From: Cryptosporidium bovis
Taxonomy: Eukaryota > Apicomplexa > Conoidasida > Eucoccidiorida > Cryptosporidiidae
DNA: 64,000 bases
Reading direction: 5' to 3'
Assembly: GCA_009768925.2 (NCBI GenBank)
Contig: VHIT02000033.1
Location: forward strand, 248,001 to 312,000
A program made the translations under genes and the position numbers. This document shows positions 20,096 to 30,889 of the stretch, piece after piece. Under the pieces are notes generated by a model. That model worked only from the letters and a program-made list of their open reading frames with translations. It had not been told where the DNA came from and searched no databases. How positions within the stretch are numbered: position 1 is the stretch's first letter; every line of letters starts with the position of its first letter.

Positions 20096-22182
20096 CTTAG
20101 TCTTTATTTGAAATATTTAAACTTGGTTGTGGAAATGAACTTATTCCATGTTAAATAAATTGAAATAGTATATTTTTTTATTTAAATAAAGAAAGAGAAA
20201 AAAGAGAGTTAATTTTGTTGTACGAGTGTAGTGACATTTTTATGGGTGGGTTATTGTTTATACTTAACTTTGTAGTTGGTATGGATTCTCTCATTTTTCT
20301 ACACAGTTTCCACTCTTTAATGATTCATATTTACTGCTAAATACTAAGTGTGCTAGTATTACTATTACATAACAAATATTGGTATCACTATTACGTGCCG
20401 GTATATTGTGGATGTATTACAAGTATTTACAATTGTATGCGCCGAACCACTATTATTGTTACTTGTTATGTACTGTAAAATGTGTGCCAGGACTGTAATA
20501 CCGAGTTTATTTTCCGCTTGGTTTAGCCAGACAAACAAACGGTGAAGGAAATAGAAGGTATATTCGCTAGAAAAAAGTTATTCGTCACTCTTGCACTCCA
20601 CGGAATCTTGATCCAAATAAAGTCAAGCTTATATGCGAGTTTCTGATGCTTCATTTCCATTGTTACTCATTTATGAGTGTTTATTCATATGTAAACACTA
20701 GGGAGGGATTTGATTAGATATTGGGAGGAATAGTTAAGTGGAATTTATTGGTTGGTTGTAAGAGTATTTCAGTTGTTTTTCAAACGTATCTAATGGCTAT
20801 GGTGTTATTGACAAATATAGTTTTTGTATTTGTATTTAGGGTTAAGATATACGACTTGGTATGCGTACATATATACATTACATATTTATATAAAGAAACG
20901 ATACTTCCATATAAGGTTGATTAAATAGTAAGTGATAATGTAGTGATCGTTTTTGAGAAAGGAGAAACATAGCTTATGGCCTCAACAATGGTTTTTATAT
21001 TTAAGACTTGATTAGCGATTTTCTCGATCTATATATACATTGTTCATCCACCCTTTTATTTATCTTTACTGTATAAAACGTTATTTGCTCTTTGACCTTA
21101 TTGATTATTTAAATTACTTAGGCCCGGTTAATGAATACTGAATTTTGGAATTTTCGCATTTTTCTACGTTTTTAATTGTTAATTTCAGAGTGTGTGAGAA
21201 ATGGGAAGTCAAACTGAAGAATGAAAGAAAAAGTTCAAGGAAAGTCAGAAGAAATGGATGGATACTTGGAGTATTCCTTTTTTTGATATTTTCTTACTTA
21301 GAAAGCGACATCTAGTAATAATAATTGATTGATTTGTAACTTAACCACCTGATTTTAAATTAAATAACAATTATGTGTAATAATTATGAAAAAGGATGAA
21401 ATGCTGATACATCTCTCTCTGATACTACCAAATTATCAAATAATTGAATCTAGATTTCTGATATTGACTTATTTTCACATATTTAAACTAACAAAATGAA
21501 CACTTCATTGTATATATAGTATTATAGTTGTTCCTATTGACATTAAAGTGCCAGTACTTTTGTACTAATTACGAAGAGGAACAGAAGATATACCGGAAAA
21601 GAAGGAAACCGAGACTTCTTGAATATGCATTCCTATATGTGAAATGTGCTGTAAGCAGAATATTTCGGCCATAGATAAAGATGACGTAAATGTTAGTTTA
21701 TTCATTGAGTTACAAAGTTGTGTTCTAGTTATTCAACACTAAAGTGCATATTCACACTTTTCTCCATGCTTCGGTGCATTTGTTATTCCAATTTAATTTA
21801 TTTTAGGCGGGAATTCTCCACTTGAGCAAAATAATATGGTTTAAAATAAGAGGAAAAAATAAACAATTTGAGTGAAAATAAATTATTATTAATATAAATA
21901 AATATATATTTATTTTTATGTATTATTTATTCGTTTATTTGCTAGCAGTTGAAAAATAAGAATAGAATATTTGCATATAACTAGAATATAATTAATAACA
22001 AAACAAAATTTAGATAGGCAAGTGCAACAATAGGAACTTGTGAAGTGAATAAGGATAGAAAGGTAATTATTAAATATAGTGGGGTCGGTAGTTTTTTTGA
22101 ATAGCAGTTGAGATTTAATAGATAAATATATAGGAGGTATATAAAATACAAACAATTAAGATAAAGATTACATATAAATTTA
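20096..22182. other. 2.1-kb gene-free stretch
   Basis: The longest empty interval in the window, between two plus-strand genes. Slightly GC-richer patches occur near 20390-20640 and 21180-21250, and pyrimidine/purine runs elsewhere. A 67-codon TTG-start frame at 20721-20924 (hydrophobic) is not convincing. It could hold a non-coding transcript, but I see no definite RNA signature. Confidence 0.5.
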
Positions 22183-22791
22183 ATGAGAATGCAAGAGAGT
22201 GCAAGGAGCAAGTTAAAGGGTGGGGACAAGATAGAAAAATTGATTAATAGCAGTTTAGATGATATAGTTAAGCAGACGCAAAGGGAGAGAAGAATGAGGA
22301 GAAATGAAACACAAAGAAGAAGAAATGGGAATATAAACAATAAAAGAACTATGAATGGTGGTGCAGTGAGGAAAAAAGGGATAAGTGAATTATCAAGAGG
22401 AAAATTTAAAGGTTCACAGAAAAGAAACGATAAATATACCAATAAATCAATGAGATTTGATAATAATAATAAAGTGGGAAGAGAAGTTAGAGGGACGAGA
22501 ACCAGAGGTGGTGGAATTGGAGGGAGAACTAGAGGAGGAGCCGGTGGAAGGGGGATTGAAAGAAGAAATGCATTTGGAGCAAACAACAAAGATAAAGGTG
22601 GAAATGTTAAAAACAATAATTTTGGATATAATAGAAATACAAACAAAGATAAGGTTAGAAATATTAAAATAGTGGCAAAATTGGATGATGTTCCTGCTCC
22701 TACAGCACAACAAAAAGCAGGCATAGGTAATTTAGAAATTGCTCCGAGTTCTATATTATCACGAAGATCAAAAGGTCGTGTTTTTGGATAA
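22183..22791 (+). CDS. RGG-rich protein with a UAP56-binding motif; candidate mRNA export adaptor
   Basis: A 202-residue, very basic protein. Residues 19-36 read IEKLINSSLDDIVKQTQR. This matches the UAP56-binding motif of ALYREF, UIF and related adaptors (MSLDDIIKLNR type). It is followed by an Arg/Asn-rich stretch and an RGG/GGR block (GGGIGGRTRGGAGGRGIERR, about residues 108-127) suited to RNA binding and arginine methylation. No RRM is present, so it is more like UIF/FYTTD1 or FOP/CHTOP than ALYREF. Expected role: nuclear mRNP packaging and export through the TREX helicase. The motif match is seen in the sequence; the role is inferred. Confidence 0.7.
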   Translation: MRMQESARSKLKGGDKIEKLINSSLDDIVKQTQRERRMRRNETQRRRNGNINNKRTMNGGAVRKKGISELSRGKFKGSQKRNDKYTNKSMRFDNNNKVGREVRGTRTRGGGIGGRTRGGAGGRGIERRNAFGANNKDKGGNVKNNNFGYNRNTNKDKVRNIKIVAKLDDVPAPTAQQKAGIGNLEIAPSSILSRRSKGRVFG

Positions 22792-23218
22792 AGAGAGATA
22801 TTAGTTATATTTACTTAATACAATAAAATAATGTTTAGCAACTAATGCGATTATTTCTGTCTCCCTTTGTTATTCTAAACTTGTATGATTTAACTGATAA
22901 ATAAAGTATTTATTATTGTTTCTTTTTTATCTCTTGTTTACAAGTTAGCATTTAAGAAACAATTCCTAATTACAATGACATACACGTATAGATATTCAAA
23001 CACAATAGTAGTATGAAAAAGGAAAGTGAATGGAATGGGATATGATTTGCCTCAATGCTCATGTAAAAACAAAACGTTATGTTATAGATGCCTGTTAGGT
23101 GAAAGTAATGGTCGTAAATATATACGATATTTTTGAATAATTTGAATAAAAAAGAGAGTATGTAAAATAAAGTACATTAATACATTATTATAATTGTCTC
23201 ATTTCAGGCAATTTTTGT
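22792..23218. other. Spacer between convergent genes
   Basis: AT-rich 3'-flanking sequence. Nothing else is seen. Confidence 0.5.
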
Positions 23219-24481
23219 TTAACGCATAAATTCTTTTGTAGTTGGAACCCTGTACCCTATTTTTTGTAGTTGGTGATACCAATTTGTCATCATTCCATTA
23301 CACCATTGTTTAATTTCTCTAACTACCAACAAAATCATATTCCTTCTTAGTTTTTTTGAATAATTAATTCCAGAAACAGTTATGTATTGTGATAAAAACG
23401 AACTGTACATATTTCTTCTGCATTCTGTTACTGTTTTAGATAGTTTTAATCCGAGTGGTGGTGTTTTTTTTATTATTCTTACATTATCTAGTCTTGGATT
23501 GTACTGAGAAGCAAAAAATTTCCACTGCATTCTGGTAAGATCGTACTCGGATACTCTTGGAATTGCCCCTTTATGTGGGGATTCAACTGTTGGTATTGGA
23601 ACATCATGTGGAGCTAGTGACTTAATTCCTTGTGCTATTTTTGAAAATAAACCACCGGGAACTTGTTTACCAGTCATTGATGTCAATGGAGGTGCTTGCT
23701 TATCTTCAAAATACATTGCCATATCATTTTGCTCACCTGTTCTGTATACTCCATATGGTCTTTGATTTTGCTCTACAGGTCCAGCGGCTTGCACCCTTCT
23801 TATTTTGGTAAGTTGAGAAGGCATTTGCTTTGTCATAGGTAGAGCTCTCTGAACTTGACTTGCTTGAAGATTGTATGTTCTAACCTGACTTTTTTGTTGT
23901 TCTCCCAATGGCTTTATAGATAGTGGGGACGAGTCTGAGGGCAATTCAACCCATGAATATTCTTTGCCTGTAGAAGGTCTTTTTTCCGTATGAAATTGGG
24001 GAGATGGTAATTCTTGTTCGACATCTGACATCGCTTCTTCAATATCTTCATATTCTTCCTGTTCTTCAGGAAATAAGACCGTTCCATGACCAAATTCTTC
24101 AGGTATAGTACCTCCTGGAGATCTTATAACTCTTCTCTCTTTTTCCAATGAAATTTGAGGCATTCTTCGAATTTTTAGAGCTCTAGCAGCCATTTGCTTA
24201 ACTAAGTTAGCTGGGACTTGGTTCACACTCACAGGTCTCCAACCACTCCAATTTCCAGATCTTGTTAAAAGATTCTTATACCAAACAATGGATCCATCAG
24301 AGAGAAGTTCGCCTCTAAATCTACTTGGAGCTGCCCTTACTGGAAGCTTCCTTTTAACAACTCTTATTTCTCTATAGTTTGGTGAATAAGTAGATACAAT
24401 AGTTAAGGTGTTGAGTAAGGTTAAAACTACAAATACCTGTATTAAGATTAAAATATTACCTATTATGTAAAGTTTCCTCAT
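23219..24481 (-). CDS. Secreted protein of unknown function
   Basis: A 420-residue protein. A hydrophobic N-terminal segment, residues 5-30 (YIIGNILILIQVFVVLTLLN), is a signal peptide or signal anchor. It is followed by a basic stretch (REIRVVKRKLPVR) and a Trp-containing motif (GSIVWYKN... NWSGWRPVSVNQVP). The middle (about residues 100-280) is Gln/Pro/Glu-rich and probably disordered. The C-terminal 140 residues look folded (LTRMQWKFFASQYNPRLDNV, several Cys and Tyr). There is no second membrane helix. No family is recognised; likely a lineage-specific secreted or granule protein. Confidence 0.75.
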   Translation of the reverse strand: MRKLYIIGNILILIQVFVVLTLLNTLTIVSTYSPNYREIRVVKRKLPVRAAPSRFRGELLSDGSIVWYKNLLTRSGNWSGWRPVSVNQVPANLVKQMAARALKIRRMPQISLEKERRVIRSPGGTIPEEFGHGTVLFPEEQEEYEDIEEAMSDVEQELPSPQFHTEKRPSTGKEYSWVELPSDSSPLSIKPLGEQQKSQVRTYNLQASQVQRALPMTKQMPSQLTKIRRVQAAGPVEQNQRPYGVYRTGEQNDMAMYFEDKQAPPLTSMTGKQVPGGLFSKIAQGIKSLAPHDVPIPTVESPHKGAIPRVSEYDLTRMQWKFFASQYNPRLDNVRIIKKTPPLGLKLSKTVTECRRNMYSSFLSQYITVSGINYSKKLRRNMILLVVREIKQWCNGMMTNWYHQLQKIGYRVPTTKEFMR

Positions 24482-25112
24482 TAATTGAATATTTTAACAG
24501 TGAATCCAATAATATTCTCTTATTTTTACCTTTATTACATTTACCTATTCCAAAAAAAATGAGTTGACTGAAAATAGGTAAAGATACCAACGATTTAAAA
24601 CGAAAGAAAATATTGATAATGATGTAAACAACCAAAGTGTTTACTTTTTGAGTTTTGTTCTGATATTGTTTGCTAAATCAAATTGAGCCGAATTATATTA
24701 TCCCACTTAAGTATAATTCTTTAAGCCTTATTACCGTAATTTTTACCCCTTTGAAGTTTTAATTTGTAACTTTGTTCTCAATTTAGTGTATATTATACGT
24801 TATTATCAGAAAAAGTATATTAGACAAATAACGCAAAAGGGATACCTTACTGTAAATTATATTTAAATTTATTTATTTATTTCTAACATGTCAGTTTTTA
24901 GATCAAAAATTATTTGTATTTGTATTTACTTTCTCAGTGGTGGCGCCACAACTGATTTCAAACCATGCAAATGGATCACGGGAGGAAAGAGATGGTGTAT
25001 AAAAAAATATTTAAATTTAAAAGGAAAAAGGAAAGCAACTAATTAAGTTACAATAGTGTATACCAAGTTACACTGAACAAGAATGTAACATAAGTTGAAA
25101 TTATATTTCATT
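24482..25112. other. Gene-free stretch
   Basis: A spacer between the start of the secreted orphan and the 3' end of CTF18, both on the minus strand. It contains TGGCGCCA (24941-24948) and is otherwise AT-rich. Confidence 0.5.
24941..24948. promoter_or_regulatory. E2F-like TGGCGCCA palindrome
   Basis: Flanked as GGTGGCGCCACA, so the palindrome extends to GTGGCGCCAC. It lies about 460 bp upstream of the secreted orphan at 24481 and just beyond the CTF18 stop codon. Confidence 0.35.
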
Positions 25113-28100
25113 TTACAAAATAAGGTCAGAAAGTTTAACATCCATTTTTACGGCGTTTATAAAGCCGTCATTAAATTGGTAAATGCAATGAAAAGCTTTC
25201 TTTTCTGCCTTAAGATTAGAAATGTATGTGTTATTTTCATCGTCATTGAGACGAATTAAAAGTTCATCGAAAGTTGGCACAGTCGAATTGCCTTTTAGTT
25301 TTAAATCAATATCATCTTTTTTGTTAAAATTATGAGTTTCACCCTCATTTTTATTAAAATGAAAGTTGGTCATTTTGGTTGCAATCTCGTCTCCGAAATA
25401 GTCAATTAATTGATTAATGAGGGTATAGTAACCACGATCATATATAAAATGACCAAGTTTAAGGGGCTCAAATATTGGATTTCTAATGTAACCAGTATCA
25501 ACTGAGTTATTTAGGCATTTTAGTGAGTAAAGTGAAAAAATATTTGGCTCAATTTGAGAATAATTGCTGTAAATGTGGGTTGAAATTGAATTATTGTTTC
25601 GTTTCTTTGAATATTTAAATTGCTTGTCACCACTAGTATTACAGTCTTGTGAAAATTTGAAGCCATAACACTTCATCTTTGATATTATATTCAAAAGCAA
25701 TAACAACGAATCTAGCTCTTCTTTATCTGAAATTAAATCTAATTTATTTTTTATTATGTTCTTTAACTTTGGTATTGTATTCGCAGACTTCCAAGTAGAT
25801 AAATGCTTGAGATAATTAATATCATTAAAATGTGTTAAAATTGAAGGTAGTGTATAAACCTTAAAAGCCAGAGTCAGAGTGTTTGGTCTTAATGAATCAA
25901 TTGAGGAATCAGAAATATCCTTGTATATATTATTATTTTGAACATTTATTTGTTGAGAATATGTGTATGTTGATACTCCTAAATGCCTAAATTGGTTACA
26001 ATGCAACCCCATTATTTTTTTAGAAACTAAGATAGATGTTTGTAAAAATGGCGTTAGTGTGTTTGCCTTAGATGATATAACATTATATTCGGATACAGAA
26101 TCAAGAATGATCTTAATATAATCAAAATAAAAATCACTCATTAAATTGCAACGATATATGTTTTCAGTCAACAATCCAACTAAACCTTGCCCAAAATTCA
26201 ACATTACTTCATCCCCATAGTTTAATATACTAATAAAAGAATTGTTTTTTAATTTACTGTTACTCTTAGTATATTCTTGATTATATTCCGCATTTATATT
26301 TTCCAATCCAAAGCATAATTTAATAAATAAAGATGCATCCTGTTCTGCATCTTTAGTGTAGCAACAATCTTCTAGATCCTCCCAATATATTTTCACAAAG
26401 TCAGTTATTCCTTTATTATAATTCATGACACTATCACACTCCTTTTGGCACATAATATATATTGAATTCAAACAAGAACGAATATCAGCATCATGTATTC
26501 TTATTATTTCACTCAATATTTCATCATCCTCAAACAATATTTTCTCATATTTACATATTCTTTTTAAACGTTTGATTAATTTATCTTTGGGTGGTTTTTG
26601 AACAAGTATTGTAGTTACCTTTGATTTTAGTGATCTTATTGACTTATTGTATATATCATTGCAGATACATATTATTGGTCTATTTATCACATTTCTTGTT
26701 TTTGCATGGTCATCAACTAGTTTTACTAAAAAATCTAATTTATTGCCTTTTTTTGAAGACAGTACTTTTGAATCACCACTTGTACTGTTCGTGTTACCAC
26801 TGTTCAATGTTATTGAATCCAATTCATCTATTAATATAATATTTGGTTTATTACTTGATAATTTACTATAATTACCTATTTTAGAGTAATTTATTCCCAT
26901 TTTTATTGAATTTTCAAAATTATCAATTATTTTCTCATCAGATATTTTAATTTGATTTATATCATATCCACACTGTTTGGCCAATGTATTTACAATGCAT
27001 GTTTTACCTGATCCTGAAGGCCCTCCTATTAATAGTATTGGGGTTGACGGAGGTAGTTTGTTCTCATCAATATCTGGATTTTCATTTAAGTTTTCATTAA
27101 AATCATTTACTAAGTTATTTTTTTTCTTTTCATTACCAAACACATATTCATCCCATTGTTTTATCCATCTTAAAATATTTCTTACTGTGTTCTCATCATT
27201 AACTAAATCCAGACATGATTTTGGCATGTATTTTTTAGTTAACATCTCTCTTTTTATTCTCAAATTTTTATCTTCATTGCAATAATCAAACTTGATATCA
27301 TTTAAATCAACATTTAGTTCATTAATTGTTGCATTGTCATTCATATTAATATTTTTATTTAATTCAATATTAAGTTCTACATTATTCATCTCAAAATCAA
27401 TTTTGTTATGTTCTCTATCATATAATATAGAATTTCTCGGATCTAAACACATTTCAATATCATCCTGTATTTCAATAGGATCCCAGCCTTTTACAAAAAA
27501 TGTTTTGGAATGATCATATACACCATTAAACTTAAATATTTCTTTTTCTACAACTTTGTTATTTTCACTATCTAAGGAAGTCGCTATCTCTTGAACCAAA
27601 TCAACTAATAGCTTGTTAGACCTACTTTTCAACTTGTAATTATTTTTCACAAATTTTTTGTTGTTACCAACAAATTTGAGTGAATTCAATCCAAATATTG
27701 TATAGTAATCATCGAAATCAAGAAAGCTAATATCTACATGACTTTTATAGCAATTATCATTATAAATGTTGTCTATTTCATCGACATATGTTTTGTTGTA
27801 TGATGAACTATTTGAATATGGATTTCCATCTTTACCAAAACTTTCAAGAGCTTCACTACACTCTGTTTTTTTTCTTTTATTCACAGTATTTGATAAAGTT
27901 CTGTCACAAAAAGAAATATTATCCTCCATTTTTGAACTACTGCTGAATTTACTAACTGAATAATCATTTTCAATATCATTATTGACGATTATTTTATCTT
28001 CAAGCCTCACATTATTTAAATCTTGACCACAATTAATAATTTTTGTGGTATTATTTGTGTCTCTTTTCGATTTAAGAACGTTTTTTTTCCTTGAGTTATT

Positions 28101-28148
28101 CAATCCAAACGCTTCATCATCACTCCAATCTTTTTCTAGGTCCCACAT
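25113..28148 (-). CDS. CTF18: CTF18-type clamp-loader ATPase
   Basis: A 1011-residue protein, single exon. The AAA+ core has the Walker A motif GGPSGSGKT (about residues 373-381) followed by the RFC-family signature CGYDINQIKISDEK, and Walker B IILIDELD (about 438). The region before it, KYMPKSCLDLVNDENTVRNI, matches the YxPxxxxDLLxxExxNRxxL segment of CTF18. The order of parts and the long C-terminal tail fit CTF18, the large subunit of the alternative RFC that loads PCNA in cohesion and replication checkpoint work. The N-terminal 300 residues are Asn/Asp/Lys-rich and poorly conserved. The gene is at the upper end of the family's usual length. Confidence 0.85.
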   Translation of the reverse strand: MWDLEKDWSDDEAFGLNNSRKKNVLKSKRDTNNTTKIINCGQDLNNVRLEDKIIVNNDIENDYSVSKFSSSSKMEDNISFCDRTLSNTVNKRKKTECSEALESFGKDGNPYSNSSSYNKTYVDEIDNIYNDNCYKSHVDISFLDFDDYYTIFGLNSLKFVGNNKKFVKNNYKLKSRSNKLLVDLVQEIATSLDSENNKVVEKEIFKFNGVYDHSKTFFVKGWDPIEIQDDIEMCLDPRNSILYDREHNKIDFEMNNVELNIELNKNINMNDNATINELNVDLNDIKFDYCNEDKNLRIKREMLTKKYMPKSCLDLVNDENTVRNILRWIKQWDEYVFGNEKKKNNLVNDFNENLNENPDIDENKLPPSTPILLIGGPSGSGKTCIVNTLAKQCGYDINQIKISDEKIIDNFENSIKMGINYSKIGNYSKLSSNKPNIILIDELDSITLNSGNTNSTSGDSKVLSSKKGNKLDFLVKLVDDHAKTRNVINRPIICICNDIYNKSIRSLKSKVTTILVQKPPKDKLIKRLKRICKYEKILFEDDEILSEIIRIHDADIRSCLNSIYIMCQKECDSVMNYNKGITDFVKIYWEDLEDCCYTKDAEQDASLFIKLCFGLENINAEYNQEYTKSNSKLKNNSFISILNYGDEVMLNFGQGLVGLLTENIYRCNLMSDFYFDYIKIILDSVSEYNVISSKANTLTPFLQTSILVSKKIMGLHCNQFRHLGVSTYTYSQQINVQNNNIYKDISDSSIDSLRPNTLTLAFKVYTLPSILTHFNDINYLKHLSTWKSANTIPKLKNIIKNKLDLISDKEELDSLLLLLNIISKMKCYGFKFSQDCNTSGDKQFKYSKKRNNNSISTHIYSNYSQIEPNIFSLYSLKCLNNSVDTGYIRNPIFEPLKLGHFIYDRGYYTLINQLIDYFGDEIATKMTNFHFNKNEGETHNFNKKDDIDLKLKGNSTVPTFDELLIRLNDDENNTYISNLKAEKKAFHCIYQFNDGFINAVKMDVKLSDLIL

Positions 28149-28906
28149 GGTAATTTTTATTCATTAATTAAAATAAAGCTTGTTGAACTTAAAATATTAT
28201 AACAATATTATTGTTATTCTTAATGTTATAAAATCCGTTTAATTTAATGTAGAACATTAAGCACCAAATTGTTATTTAACATTACCATTATTCAATATTT
28301 GTGTGTTTCTGTGTTAATTGTTTCAATGCTCACTTTTGGGCTGCTTAGATATAAAAATAAAGTTGGTCAACAAGATATGCATTTATCTGCTTGACAATTG
28401 TTGTGTTTACAAAAAAAACAATTATTTCACCTTTATATTGCTGCTTTACAGGTAGTAAATAAGGCAAAGTTCTAATTAATTTTTTGCTTACCCGCCTTTG
28501 TTATAATTTTGTATCGTTAAAATATTATACATGTTTGGGGTTATGTGTAAAATAAAAGTAATGCCGGATTCAATAAAATAGTAATAAATTAATACAAATA
28601 ACAGACCCAAACATGCTCTGAGTATTTAAGTATAAAAGAAGAAAAGAAATATTTGTTTGGTTTAACCTATTTCTTTTATCAGTTCCAACTTTGAAGTATA
28701 AATAAATGTCATAAAGAACGACATTATTTTATGAATAGAAGGAATAAAAAGTAAAATTACTAATATTAATAACATTCATACATATAATTCAATTAAAATA
28801 ATAATATTTTTGGTATTAAAGAAAAATAACAGTATACTTTTACATTAAAATAACAATAAGGGGAATGTTCGAAACTTGAATATATATATATCTTGATGAT
28901 AAAATA
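28149..28906. other. Divergent spacer
   Basis: A very AT-rich promoter interval between CTF18 and the RING-CH gene. No E2F-like site and no coding frame are seen. Confidence 0.5.
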
Positions 28907-29656
28907 ATGTCAAATTATGTAATAATAGAAGACGAAAAAAATGATGTTAATGGAGCAAGTGATACATGTTTTATATGTTTAGAAGATTCTAGTGGCAGAA
29001 AATTAAAAAGATGTTGTACTCAGTGTTACGCCCTAGTACACAGCAAATGTTGGTATAGATGGGACAACTCCAGAAAGATGGATGCTTTTAGGAGCATGAT
29101 ATTGGGTGAAGCAGTGCATAGAGAAACGGGAACGTGTACAATATGTAGAAGCGGTTCTGTAAATATAGAAATTTCGGATTCGGAAGATGATTACTGTGAT
29201 GGTAAAAACGGGAAAAGAATCAGGGATATAGGAGTTATATTTACAGACATAACATTACAAACATCATTTAGGGTGGTATTTAACAGATTGTATGGTAGTA
29301 ATATATATTCGTATTATATGGGAAGTAACTCGAATAATATAGAACAAATAGAAAATACGAATAATAGTTTACAGTCTTGTAACACAAAAACATTGTTATT
29401 AAATGGATTTTTTCTTTCATCTTTAGGTATATATGCATTCTTAAATGACAGTTTTTCTGACAATAAAAGTATTATTACTTTGTCACTTTGGGTTTATATT
29501 ATTTTTATTCTTCAATTTTTAATATTAACTGGAATTCATAGAAGACAAGTATTGAGTGAATTTATGATTAATGAGCCGAATATTTCCGATGAATACACTA
29601 CCGTTGATAATAATACAGGTGTATATATAGAGAATGATAATTTAAACTATAACTAA
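28907..29656 (+). CDS. RING-CH (MARCH-like) membrane E3 ligase
   Basis: A 249-residue protein. An N-terminal variant RING-CH reads CFICLEDSSG, then CCTQCYALVHSKCWYRW, and finally CTIC. The C4HC3 order and the conserved Trp after HxxC fit RING-CH, although the second Cys pair is adjacent (CC) instead of separated. Two hydrophobic segments follow (LLLNGFFLSSLGIYAFL and IITLSLWVYIIFILQFLIL), giving a hairpin in the membrane with both ends facing the same side. This is the layout of viral and cellular MARCH ligases, which ubiquitinate membrane proteins. The target is unknown. Confidence 0.75.
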   Translation: MSNYVIIEDEKNDVNGASDTCFICLEDSSGRKLKRCCTQCYALVHSKCWYRWDNSRKMDAFRSMILGEAVHRETGTCTICRSGSVNIEISDSEDDYCDGKNGKRIRDIGVIFTDITLQTSFRVVFNRLYGSNIYSYYMGSNSNNIEQIENTNNSLQSCNTKTLLLNGFFLSSLGIYAFLNDSFSDNKSIITLSLWVYIIFILQFLILTGIHRRQVLSEFMINEPNISDEYTTVDNNTGVYIENDNLNYN

Positions 29657-29839
29657 TAACAAGTAACTTTGGATTTAATATATTTAATAGTTTTGGTTTA
29701 AAAAATGGCTTTAAATATCAATATTTAGGGAATATTACAGATATATAAATATATTTATACATATAATTTAATATTATTTAACTTTATTGACATATTGAAC
29801 ATTATTTTAAATATTAACGAGCATACGTAATTTTTTTTA

Positions 29840-30889
29840 TTAATCATCATTTTTTTCTTCTTTAATTGAGTCTCTTCTAACAGATCTAGAGAAATAAAGA
29901 TCTTTATTTTCTATTAAATGTTTTTTTAGTGCATTTAAGCTTTGTAGTTGAGTTGAGAGTACTATCCTTTGCAACATAAGTGGAACAGTACCTCCCAAAT
30001 CCATTTTTTGAGCGAAAAATAATTCGGTTTCACCCTTATATTTCCGAACTACAAAACCTACATATACTATCTCACCCCTTACATAAGAGTCTTTAACATG
30101 GATCTCCTCGTCACTAAATATGTTTTTAGTTTCATTAGTTGAAGTTGCTATTAGGACATAACAGTCTTCAGATAGTATATAGTTGCTTCCTATTAATAGA
30201 AACTCCCTCCCTTGAACACCCATCATTCCTCTATAGCATTGTTTAAACATCGAATAATTACCAAGTTTATATATTATTGAAGACTCCGAACAAGTTGTAT
30301 CATAAAGTGTTTTATTCTCTATATTTACCAAAAAATCATATACTTGCTTTGGAGTCAATAGATTTCCGAATGAACATTTAGCTGCATATGTCGATAAGGA
30401 GGAAAATTCATCCTCTGAATTGTTAAGTAATGAATTTCCTGGATCAAATCTAGCACATTTTATATCACCAATTGAACCGAGATTAACGAATATGTTATTT
30501 TCGTCTACACAACTGCCAAATTTCTCATACATTTTCTCATTTTGTTGTGCGTTTTTAAAATCTTCCATTATACCCATTAAATCCGCAAAACTATTGTGAA
30601 TTTTTTTCATACACTTAGAATGCAAAACCTTTTCTGCATCACTTTCAGGAACAATCTTTTCTTCGCCATTTTCCTCACCTATTATTGCACCATTTGTCTT
30701 TACTCTTGACTGTTCCAAGTTGCTCTCATTATCTGTTACTAATAATTTATCTTCTTTCTTAGATTCGTGTATTCCAGAGTCTTCAATTAAATTTTTTGTA
30801 CTCAAATTTAATTCTCTCTCATTTTCTGAATTTTCTGCTCCTAAATTGTTACTGTCATTCTTCTCACGATTATTCCAGAGACCCCACAT
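29840..30889 (-). CDS. START lipid-transfer domain protein
   Basis: A 349-residue protein. The first 100 residues are acidic, Asn/Glu-rich and likely disordered. From about residue 175 to 335 it matches a START domain: LTPKQVYDFLVNIENKTLYD at the start, a beta region (YRGMMGVQGREFLLIG; SYVRGEIVYVGFVVRKY), an ELFFAQKMDLGGTVPLMLQR segment, and a long C-terminal helix (STQLQSLNALKKHLIEN) that would cap the lipid pocket. No transmembrane segment is seen. Expected role: binding or moving a phospholipid or sterol between membranes, relevant to a parasite that scavenges host lipid. The ligand is not deducible. Confidence 0.82.
   Translation of the reverse strand: MWGLWNNREKNDSNNLGAENSENERELNLSTKNLIEDSGIHESKKEDKLLVTDNESNLEQSRVKTNGAIIGEENGEEKIVPESDAEKVLHSKCMKKIHNSFADLMGIMEDFKNAQQNEKMYEKFGSCVDENNIFVNLGSIGDIKCARFDPGNSLLNNSEDEFSSLSTYAAKCSFGNLLTPKQVYDFLVNIENKTLYDTTCSESSIIYKLGNYSMFKQCYRGMMGVQGREFLLIGSNYILSEDCYVLIATSTNETKNIFSDEEIHVKDSYVRGEIVYVGFVVRKYKGETELFFAQKMDLGGTVPLMLQRIVLSTQLQSLNALKKHLIENKDLYFSRSVRRDSIKEEKNDD

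Noticed and set aside
20721-20924. 67-codon hydrophobic frame in the large gap
   Set aside because: TTG start and no family features; such frames arise by chance in AT-rich DNA.
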